Shown piece by piece: positions 43,367 to 53,700 of a DNA stretch of 64,000 nucleotides. Under the pieces are notes generated by a model. The model was not told the DNA's origin. It made no database searches and saw only the letters and a program-made list of their open reading frames with translations. How positions within the stretch are numbered: position 1 is the first letter of the stretch; each line of letters starts with the position of its first letter. Both the position numbers and the translations under genes were made by a program. Source of the stretch: Liquidambar formosana (taxonomy: Eukaryota > Streptophyta > Magnoliopsida > Saxifragales > Altingiaceae); assembly GCA_039720395.1 (NCBI GenBank), contig CM077828.1, forward strand, positions 19,324,717 to 19,388,716, read 5' to 3'.

Positions 43367-45812
43367 ATGCCTCCCAAGAACAAACGGTTTCGCGGCGATG
43401 ATGAAGGGTTCACCATCAACCGTTGGGATCCACGGCTCAACCCGCAGCAAATCCCCGACATCACCTTCAGGCCACAGGAGCATCTCTCCCACATTGCACG
43501 GCAACAAAGAGTAAGTCTTGAAACCCATTCCTCCATTGTTGAATATGCATGCCTTCAAAGATCTGATTTTTATCTCTCACCGTCCATAAAAATGTGAACT
43601 TTATCCTCAAATGATCATAGTATGTCTGTATATATCATAAAAACTGGAGAAAACTTGTGAAATCTGAGTTTGGAGGTTGAGGGGGTTCACGGTCCCGAGG
43701 TTGAAGACGAACCAGGGTCCTGAGTGCGTACGCATAAGTCCCACATGCGTACGCACAAGCCCCGCATGCGTACGCATTGGGGTGTAGTGCGTACGCACCT
43801 CGAATTAATGTAACAAAATAAAAATAAAACAGAAATCTGATGGACTTAAGCATCGATGCGTACGCACTGCCTCGCCTATTCGTACGCAGTCTCCTCCTAT
43901 GCGTACGCACTGTGACCAATGCGTACGCACCATAGGTCATGCGTACGCACCGAACTTGTGTTTGATAGAATTGATCTGAACCTGTACTTACCTGTATCTG
44001 TACTTACCTGGGTTCTCCTTCTTTCCAGATTCCAAAGAAGAAAAGTGGACGTGGCAGTCTGGAGAGTTTGACTACTTGGTGGGACCGGTTGACCCCCGAT
44101 ACTCAGCAATTGGTGTCGGATGTCGGGTTTGGGACCGTGGCTGCAGTGACGATTCATCGGGCTACCAGCAACACCTTGGTTTTCTGCCTGGCAGAGAGAT
44201 GGTGGGACACCACCCATACCCTTCATTTAGCGGGTAGGGAGTGGACTCTCACCCCTTACGACTTCCACCGTCTGACAGGTCTACGGATGAGGGGGAGGCC
44301 CTTCACTTTTGAGCTGACTGAGGATCAGAGGAAGGCGTTGACCTAGCGTTTGTTGGGCATGCCTTGCCCCAATGCCACCATGAAGTATCCAGCTTTGTAC
44401 AATGAGTTTCTTGGGAGAGGGCAGGACTCTGTGGAGGAGCGTGTTATCATGGCTCGAGCTTTCATCCTCTACCTTATAGGGGCTTTCCTAGTCCCTAATG
44501 CTGCGCAGACTTTTGAGCCAGGTTGGCTCTTAGCATTGGAGGACCTTGAGGCTGCATATGAGTATGGATGGGGGTCGGCTGTCTTGGCACACCTTTATGC
44601 CACCACGGATGCCCTTAGTCGGGTAAAATCCGACTCTTTGATAGGCTGCTGGAGGCTTTGGGCGGTAAGTAACCGTATATGGGTTCCATTCTCTTCTATT
44701 TTCATGCTTTGCTCTCTCCTCAAGATGTTTATTGATTCTCTTTGTTTGTCTTGCAGCTATGGGCCCAGGAGTACATTGACTTGAGACCTCTGGGCGACCA
44801 GGAGGACTTGTCCCACATTGGAGTCCGAGAGTTCCTAGACAGGCTTGAGCGTGTATGGGTCCACTTTTGCTTTCTATTGTTCTCTTTCCCCTTTTTGTTT
44901 CCTTTTGGCTGATCATGTCCTGACAATAGGTGAATCCCCGCCCTTGGGTTGGTCGAGCCGAGGTTGGTCCCCCAGAGTGGGAGGAGGACGCGCACGCTAT
45001 GGCTGAGGTGTCCTGTTTGCTGTCCTATCCCCGTGCCCGGGCCTTTTACTTTGCCGAAAGGGTCGTGCCCCAGCTGACTACAGATCTTGAGTTGTGTGCC
45101 CGAGTCCCCTATGATCCTCCTGCCTTCTCCTTGGTGCCCTATCAGATGGGTGAGCTAGATTTGGATGAGTGGCGAGGTGGCATTCATTACATTTCTCGTC
45201 TGCTGAGCCTAGAGCATGACTATGCCACCTTTGCCAGGGAGCGCCTCATGCCCCGCTTCATTGGTCACCAGGTATCCATTCTGTTCCATTCTTGTCACTG
45301 TTTTGCTTTCCATAAGCTTGCCCCTGTCATTGCACTTTTTTCATACCCAGGTTCCTGATGCGGGCATTCCTCCCGAGGGACTTCCTCCTGCATTCCCCTC
45401 GTGGTCGGTTCCTCTTTATGATGAGAAGGGCGAGGCGTATGAGGAGTCCATTGTCCCCGACCCGCGAGCGCATCCACTCCCTTTCCCTCCTGGCACGCGT
45501 CAGGTAGCATTTCTTCTTTCTCTTGACAGGTCCTGCAAAATAGTTAGTTCGAAATATGCATGCCCTAATCGCACTTTGATTTTTCAGCTTACCCTTGCGG
45601 AGATGGAGCTTGTATACCAGATGTTTGGTGGGCTCAAGCGGATGTTGACTGCTCATTCCGCGACAATCTTGCGCATGCGGGGAGGGCCGGCACCCGGAGG
45701 TGCAGCAGATGCAGGGGGAGGTGGTGATGATGAGGGTGGTGATGATGGTGGGCATGGTGGTGGTGGGGCTGGTTCATCCAGCGGTCCATCTTATCGCCCT
45801 AGGGGCTTTTAG
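43367..45812 (+). CDS. Antisense gene 1: plant mobile domain (PMD)-like protein, six exons, one in-frame stop
   Basis: Six exons join without a frameshift, all in phase 0: 43367-43510, 44029-44664, 44757-44852, 44930-45271, 45351-45503 and 45588-45812. Introns have GT..AG ends (for example AGA|GTAAGT, CCAG|ATT, GCG|GTAAGT, GCAG|CTA, CAG|GTATCC). The product is about 531 residues. It starts MPPKNKRFRGDDEG, has the PMD (aminotransferase-like) core in exon 2 (LAERWWDTTHTLHLAGREWT, then HRLTGLRMRG), and ends in a Gly/Asp-rich tail. PMD proteins such as MAIN/MAIL act in plant nuclei in silencing and meristem maintenance, and PMDs are often found within transposons. A TAG at 44344-44346 (codon 154) interrupts it. 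It is antisense to the Tat element, between pol and the 3' LTR. The domain call is fairly sure; function is unknown. Confidence 0.7.
43725..43949. repeat. 21-bp-phased palindrome arrays in intron 1 of antisense gene 1
   Basis: TGCGTACGCA starts at 43725, 43746, 43767 and 43788 (steps of 21), then 43857, 43879 (variant TTCGTACGCA), 43900, 43920 and 43940 (steps 22, 21, 20, 20). The array lies wholly inside the 43511-44028 intron. Confidence 0.95.
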
Positions 45813-46039
45813 ACTCTATCTCTCTTTACTTTGAACAATTTGCAATTTCAATTTCGGGGTTATGTACTTAAACATTTGCACTTGGTTTTTATTTCAGTAT
45901 GTGCTTTTCTTGCTTTGAATTGCTGTGTGCTGCCTGAAATGATTTTGAAGTTGCATTGATCTGCTTAGTGTAAATATAGATGAAACCAGGTGGCTCGGTT
46001 ACTGAAACAGGGTGTTCTGACAGTGTAGGAAACACGTAA

Positions 46040-46112
46040 TGCGTACGCACCCACTATTAATGCGTACGCACTTGGAATTAATGCGTACGCATCTCCCACA
46101 GATGCGTACGCA
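46040..46112. repeat. 21-bp-phased palindrome array between antisense genes 1 and 2
   Basis: Four decamers at 46040, 46061, 46082 and 46103, each exactly 21 bp apart, 90 bp upstream of the gene 2 TATA box. Confidence 0.95.
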
Positions 46113-46200
46113 TCAAATGAAATTCTGTCCTTTTTTAGGGCCCACAGCAGTCTCTCTTGTTTGTCTCTTTCCCAAAAGGGCATTTGCTGTACTTTTTCTT

Positions 46201-46207
46201 TATAAAG
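46201..46207 (+). promoter_or_regulatory. TATA box of antisense gene 2
   Basis: TATAAAG in 'tttctttataaaggcttc', about 75 bp before the ATG at 46281. Good position for a plant core promoter. Confidence 0.5.
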
Positions 46208-46280
46208 GCTTCTTCTTCATTACCCTAGCCGCCACTTGAACTCTACCAGCATCATCCCTTCCACCTCCTATTTTTCACTA

Positions 46281-47589
46281 ATGGCGAACCTTTCTAACTG
46301 GCTCAAATCTTTGGATGGCCAATCTCGCAGGGAATTTAAATCCCAGTTTCAACTGTCTTCTTTGCTTGATTATTCCCAAGTGCGGGTTAACCAAGACTTT
46401 CTCAAACTGGCTACCGAGTTTTGGGATCCTTCTCGTCATGTGTTCCGCTTCAATAACACGGAAGTGTGTCCCACCATGGAGGAATTTGGGGCCATCCTTG
46501 GGCGTCCAGATTTCGACCATATATTACTACCACCCGTAGTACCGCTCAAAGTCGAGGGCCTAATTTCTTCTTTATTCGGCATTCCAACCAGGGTAGCTCG
46601 GGGATGGTTTTCAAATTCAAGGATAGACTTCCAACTTGTAGTTTCGCACTTCAGCCAACTTCCTCCTATAGTTACAGGTAATCAACTCCAACACCGTTTG
46701 AATGCCCTTTGCTTTTGTATCTTGGCATGTTACTTGTTTGTGGATGCCCCCGACTCCGCCGACGTGGCCCTATTGCAGATCCTTCCTTTATTGAGGGAAT
46801 CCAATCCAAGCATGATGGTCTTAGCCGGAACTCTCAATGCTCTAGATAGGTTTGTGAGGGGTGAGGTCCCCTTTGTTGGTGGCAGTCCCTTGCTGTTGCA
46901 GGTAAATTCCCCTTCATTCCCGTCCATCCTTTCTTTTTCATTCTGTATGGCTGCTTTTTTGTTCATCAGTGCGTACGCATGTGGATATGATGCGTACGCA
47001 TGAAATCTTGATGCGTACGCAAAAAGGGTTTGATCCACTTTTCCCAATTTTTCAGATTTGGTTATTCGAACGCTTGCAGCTTATAGTAGAACCCCACGTG
47101 AGTCCGTGGGCGTACCAACCACAACTTTACCGCCGTCGGGCCTTGATTAAACCTTTTCCTGGCATCGAGGAGCTTCGCGGCATGCTTTCTAACATTTCCT
47201 GTCATGGTATTCGGTGGAACTGTCCTTGGTGGAGAATATCCGACATGACTCTAGGTCTGATTTTTTCTCACAGCGTGATACTAGCTGGCCTTCGGGAAGT
47301 GTCCTACTGTCCCGTGCTTCGCATCCAACGGCAATTCGGCAGGCCTCAAAGATCGCTGCTTAAAGAGCACATGGGATATGTCTGTCCACTCGGGGCCCGC
47401 CTTGTTGAGCGCATTCAAGGGGCATGGCCCAACAGGATGCGGGTTTTATCCGTCGCCGCCCCTGAGCTGATTAGTCCCTCTGCTGCTTACTACGGCTGGC
47501 TCGCCTCCGACATTGGGGGATCGAAAGAGGATGAAGTTCATCGTAAAAGAAAAAGACTGAATCAAGACGGTCATGATGGTAGTGGATGA
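46281..47589 (+). CDS. Antisense gene 2: DUF7745/PMD-like protein, two exons
   Basis: Exon 1 (46281-46901) begins ATGGCGAACCTTTC and ends at donor GCAG|GTAAATT. Exon 2 (47056-47589) follows acceptor TTTTTCAG and ends TGA. Both are phase 0, giving about 384 residues without a stop. The N-terminal half has the pattern of plant DUF7745 proteins related to the plant mobile domain (FWDPSRHVFRF, then CPTMEEFGAILGRP). The C-terminal half (WWRISDMTLGLIFSHS, QRQFGRPQ) ends in a basic stretch (HRKRKRLNQD). The gene is antisense to the Tat element and convergent with gag-pol, whose stop codon lies 180 bp away. A palindrome array sits in its intron. The domain assignment is from memory of the family pattern; function is unknown. 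Confidence 0.7.
46970..47021. repeat. 21-bp-phased palindrome array in the intron of antisense gene 2
   Basis: Decamers at 46970, 46991 and 47012, exactly 21 bp apart, inside the 46902-47055 intron. Confidence 0.95.
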
Positions 47590-47768
47590 GGGAATGATTT
47601 CCAACGCTGATGTGTCTCTTGTCGATTATATTGCATTTCATGTCATTTCCATTTTAGTTCACAATAACAAGGCAAGATGTACCATTTGTTCCCATTTAAT
47701 GGATGAAACTTATTTCAATTAACTTTGCATTGATTTAAATTCCTTCGTAATACAAGATAGGGTCTACA
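47590..47768. other. Convergent spacer between antisense gene 2 and pol
   Basis: AT-rich, about 180 bp, probably holding the 3' end of antisense gene 2. No coding signal. Confidence 0.4.
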
Positions 47769-50700
47769 TCATATATAGTATTTGCGCAAACGATCCAGAT
47801 TGACAGGTTGCGTAAACTCATTTCCCTCTTCGTCCATTAGCCTGACTGCTCCTCCTGACAATATAGCCTTGATGATATACGGGCCTACCCAATTGGGCCT
47901 AAACTTGCCCCTAGGATCCGATACCCGAGTCAACATTTCCTTGAGCACTAGGTCTCCTTCCTTCAGATTTCTCGGCCTCACCTTTTTGTTAAAAGCCCTG
48001 GCAACCCTCCTTTGATACCCTTGTACATGGTACAGTGACTTAAGTCTTCTTTCGTCCAACAGTGCCAATTGTTCGTACCGGTCCCTTTTCCATTCAACTT
48101 CAGGGATTTGGCTTTCTACCATGACCCTTAATGATTGAACTTCTAATTCCACCGGTAAAACTGCTTCCATCCCGTATACCAACGCGTAAGGCGTTGCCCC
48201 AGTAGACGTCCTTACTGATGTTCGATATCCCCACAATGCTCCTGGCAACTTTTCTGCCCAATCCTTGTAAGTCTTTGCGGACTTTTCTAGGATGTGCTTT
48301 ATGTTCTTATTGGCTGCTTCTACAGCTCCGTTGGTCTGTGGCCGGTAAGGGGAGGATTTGTGGTGCTTAATACTGTACTTCTCGAAAATACTTTGGACTT
48401 CCCCCTGAAAATGTGATCCATTATCTGAAATGACCTCGTGTGGCACCCCATACCTGTAGATAATGTGAGTCTCGATGAACTTAGCCACGTGCTTGGCTTT
48501 CAACTCCGTGTAGGCTTTTGCTTCTACCCATTTTGTGAAGTAGTCGATGGCTACCAATATGTACTCGTGTCCACCCGTAGCCTTCGGGGTAATCTTACCT
48601 ATAACATCTATGCCCCAGACAGAGAAGGGCCACGACGATGTCAATTGGTGTAACTCGACCGGAGGTGTGTACTGCATGTTGGAATAGACCTGACATTGGT
48701 GACATTTTCTCACGTACTCCACGCAATCCATTTCCATGGTAGTCCAGTAATATCCCAACCGAATCAGCTTTTTAGCTAGCATCCTCCCGTTCATGTGGGG
48801 TCCACAATCCCCTCCGTGTACTTCACTAACCAGTGTTTGGGCTGCTTCTTTATCGACACACAACAGATGAATGCCATTGGCTGACCTTTTGAACAGGTTT
48901 CCACTGCATAAAACATACTGTGTTGCTAACAACCTCAGTGCCCGCCGGTCTTTCCTGGTAGCTTCCTCAGGGTACACTTCTCGCTCCAGGAAGTTCAAAA
49001 TATCAAAATACCAAGGTTTCCCATCGTCAAATTCTTCTTCTATGAACATAATGGTGGCTTCATGGGCAGGTCGAGAGCTCTGTTGTATGATCAAGGGTTG
49101 CAATTGGGCTTTTTCTGGGATGTGGATCAACGAGGCTAAAGTGGCTAGGGCATCGGCAAATTGATTTTGGGATCGAGGTAGAGGAGTGAAGGTTATTTTC
49201 TGGAACTTTAGAGCTAATTTCTCGAGGTAGCTTTGGTAGGGTTTCAGATGTTCTTCCTTGGTTTTCCAAATATTTTGAACTTGAGCGATCACTAATGCCG
49301 AATCTCCATAGACCTCGACTTCTTCCACATTAAGGGCTAGCAACGCCTCCAATCCCGCGATACAGGCCTCATACTCGGTAGTGTTGTTTGAATTGTGGAA
49401 GTTGAGTTTAATTGACAAGGGTACATGCAGGTTGTCTGGTGTGATCAAGATAACTCCAACTCCATTCCCGTATTGGTTCGATGCTCCATCAAAATACATC
49501 TTCCACGTTCGTACACATTCAATGTTCAAGAGGTTTTCGTCGGGGAAGTCGTCGTCGAGGGCCTGTCCTGGGACTGAATGTTCGGCACAAAAATCGGCTA
49601 CTGCTCCCCCTTTAATTGCCTTCTGGGTGACGTAAGTCAATTCAAATCCTGCGAGGAGGAATAACCAACGCGATAATCGCCCATTGAGTGTTTGTTTCTC
49701 GAACAGGTACTTGAGCGGATCCATGCGGCATATTATCCACACCTCATAATTTATCAGGATATGCTTCAACTTCTGAACAGCCCAGACTAGCGCGAAGCAT
49801 GATTTCTCCACTGCAGTATACCTCACTTCGTACTCGTGCAACTTTTTGCTCAGGTAATAGATAGCATGCTCACGTCCTTGGTCATCGTGCTGAGCTAACA
49901 TGCTCCCTAGAGCCTCCTCAAATACTGATAGATACAACAACAGCGGCTTTCCAGGGCGTGGTGGGACTAGTATCGGTGGTTTCAACAAGTATTCCTTTAT
50001 TACTTCGAAGGCTCGTTGACATTGATCGTTCCATTCCTTGGGTTCCCCTTTCTTTAACAGTTTGAAAATAGGCTCGCAGGTCGAAGTGAGTCCTGCTATA
50101 AATCTGCTGATGTATTGCAATCTCCCCAGGAAACCCCGAACCTCTTTCTCTGTCTTGGGCGGCGGCATCTCCATAATTGCCTTGATCTTAACAGGGTCAA
50201 CCTCTATGCCTCTGTTTGTCACCATATACCCTAATAGTTTCCCTGATGTTACTCCAAAGGTGCACTTCTGCGGGTTCAACCTCAGTTTATACTCCCTGAT
50301 TCGCTCGAAGAACTTTTGAAGGTTGTCTAGATGACTCTCCCTGGTTTCTGACTTTACAATCATGTCATCGACGTACACTTCCACTTCTCGGTGCATCATA
50401 TCATGTAACAAAGTAGTAGCCATTCTCTGGTAAGTGGCCCCGGCATTCTTTAACCCAAATGGCATAACCGTATAACAGTAAGTCCCCCATCCCGTGGTGA
50501 AGGTTGTCTTGGTCATATCTTCAGGTGCCATCTGAATCTGGTTGTATCCCGAGAATCCATCCATAAATGACATTAGCGCACTTCCCGCAGTGTTATCCAC
50601 TAGGACATCAATATGTGGGAGGGGGAAGTCATCCTTTGGGCAAGCTTTGTTGAGGTCACGAAAATCCACACATACTCGGACTCGCCCATCTTTCTTCGGT

Positions 50701-53700
50701 ACTGGCACTATGTTGGCGACCCAATCTGCTTGATCAACTGCCCGTATGAATCCCACCTCTAATAACTTCGAGACTTCTTCCTTTACTTTGATTGACCATT
50801 CAGGTTGCATTCTTCTCAACCGCTGCTTGACAGGCTTAGATCCTTCTTTGACGATGATGCGATGTTGCACTATCTCCGGATCTATGCCAGGCATGTCTGC
50901 GTATGACCAAGCAAATACATCTTGGAATTCCTGCAATAAGGTGCTAAGACTAGACCGTTCTTGCGTGGATAGTGTAGACCCAACTTGTATTTCCTTAGGA
51001 TTTTCATTAGTGCCTAAGTTAATTAAAATAGTTTCGCTTTTAATGGGTTCAAAATTTCTTTCTTGGTTGTCATTGATTATTTTGTTTAAATCAGGATCCT
51101 CAGACATTTGTGCAATATATTCCTCAAGAGACACGTCAACATAAGCAAAATCAGAATCCATTTCATTGGCAATAGGGGTGGTTACAGCAGTAGTGTTCTC
51201 GAGAAACTTAGGAACAGAGCTAGTGGTGAGTTTGTCCTTGGCTGGAGGGGATTTGTCACCCGCGTTGGAGTACGCGCGGATCTCAGCTCCTTTCTTCCAA
51301 ACCCACAGGCTTGTGCCCCCATTTGCTTCAGTGATCAGCTTAGTCAAGTTTGTGACGGCCTCTTCTTCAGTCAGGACTAGTATATCTAAACCCTGCTCAG
51401 ACAGCAGTAGACTCAGATTCCCCAGATTTTCAGCCCAGTCTACTTCTAGCACCTCTTTCCCTAGAGGTTTTCCTTTGGTGATGCCCAACCTCAGTTCTGC
51501 GGCGAAGAAAACTTCCAGCCCCGGCACCCTTCTCTTGCTATATTTGTCAAACCATGGCTCGGGGAATCCGCAATAGGGGAAGTCTTCCCCTTCCTTGACG
51601 AAATTCCCGTTAAGGGTATTCTTGTTTTTTGGCAGTTCTTCCTCCTCGGCATAACCTATTCCCTTACGGTTTGTCTGCATGCGGAAATCCGGGAGTTCAG
51701 TGACTCCTTGACCTCTTTTTCCCATCCCCATACCTGGCATGTACCCCATCTTTTTCATGATGTGAGCTACCGTGTGTCTGATCCCCTCCCCGAAATCAGG
51801 GTGAACCTCTTCCATCCCTTCATCTTTTCTTTCCAGCATTTGGACCAGTTCGAAACCTCTCCACCCTGGATTTTCCTCTCCTGCTTTTATTCCCGATACT
51901 TGGCCCGTGATTTCTCCGTCGCCATGAATTATCAAGACACCTCCTTCCCATGGCAGCTTAATCTTTTGATGTACAGTGGACGGGACGGCTTCTAGTGGGT
52001 GCAGCCACGTTCTCCCCAAGAGCAAATTGTAATTGGCGGGTATGTCCATGACACAAAATTCAACAACGGATATAACAGGTCCCACCTTACAGCATGCTTG
52101 GAAGGTCCCTAATACTGGTCTGGAGCTATTGTCATACCCCCTTACTGTTATTGCAGATGGCGCCAAATCTTCATTGCCAAACCCTAACCTGGTTGCTGTG
52201 CGCATGGGGCATACATTCAAGGCTGATCCGTTGTCCACCAATACCACTGGGATTTTCAAGTCTTTGCATTCAACAGTAATATACAAAGGTTTTGCATGCT
52301 CCGATCCTTCAGCGGGGAGATCTCCCTTCGAAAAAGTTAAGATAACCTCGTCTGGAGACTCCCCCACCCTCATTAGGGAGAGGATCTGCTGAGGTGTAGT
52401 TTCAATTGGAACCTCTTGTTTCGCCAATGCGTCTAACACTGCCTGTCTGTGTTTTCTTGAAGCCACTAGTAGCCCCCATAGACTGATGTTTGCTTGTGTT
52501 TTCTTGAGTTGCTTCAGAACCCTATCCTCTTCCTCTTCTTGCTCCAAGATCCGCATTCGCTGCCTTAGTTCTTCCCCATCCCCTTCTTGATTTACCTCTC
52601 TCCCAGGATGGTCGCCTTCTAGGTGAGAAGGTTTGAAATGTCTCCCTGCGCGGGTGAGGTGCATGGAGTCTTCGGTGTCATCTGCCTTGATCTCAGCCCA
52701 AATATTTTTTGTCGTCCCATCTCTTTCTTCGTCGCTGTCTTCCCATGGTGCACATACAGCTACTATCAAAGCCAACGGGTCGTAACCTTCCGCACCTTCC
52801 GCAAGCATGTTCACATATGGCGGTGTGGCACCTTTGTAGTTGGGGAGAGGATTCTGATGTACGTTGGGCTTTTTCTCTTCCCCGGGTGGTGGTAGCTTGC
52901 CTGTGTCAATAAGATCTTGGATCTCGTGCCTCAGTCGGACACAGTTGTCAGTCCGATGCCCGATGCGCTGGTGGAAATCACAGAACTCGTTTTGTTTCCA
53001 GAATGATGGAATAGGATTAGGCAATGACCTTACTTCTAATGCTTGCAGATGTCCTCTTTTCATTAGGTTAACAAAGGCTTTGGAGAGAGGGACCCCCAAA
53101 TCATGAAAAAACCTTGGTTTCCTTTCAGCTTGTTGCACGGCACTGACCGTAGCTTGCGTGGGCCCATTAGCCCGATTTGCCCCACTTGGAGCGCTGTTAC
53201 TTGCCCCAAATACTCTTCTGGGCTTGCCCTCTATCTGCCCCTTGTGAATTGCATCTTCTATCCTTGTTCCACACTGGTACAACTGTTGAAAATCCATAAC
53301 TGATGAAGTCAACATTTTATCGAAGTAGACCGGCGTCAAGTTCCTCAGTATCATGTTGACCTGGTCTATTTCAGCAGGACGGCTCACCATTTTTACTGCC
53401 TTTGTCCTCCAACGGCTTAGGAAGTCTGAAAAAGTCTCGTCTGGCTTCTGCCTTGTCATTTCCAAATCTCTCAATGTCACGTCTAACATGGTGTTGTAGT
53501 TGTATTTGTCCGTGAATTCTTGAGTCAATGCCTCCCAAGAATCAGTGATCTTCTTGTCCACTGCGTAATACCATTTGGAAGCGTCTCCTGATAGTGAGAG
53601 GGGGAAGGCGCACAAGACTTGATCCGAATTTAGCCCCCTCATTTTAGTTATGCTCAAGTATTGACGCAAGTGTTGCTTGGGGTCCCCGGTTCCATCAAAT

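Noticed and set aside
40146..47021. CRISPR-like array interpretation of the phased palindromes
   Set aside because: Repeats of 10 bp and spacers of 11 bp in a plant nuclear retrotransposon, without cas genes, do not fit CRISPR. Only the repeat-spacer look is shared.
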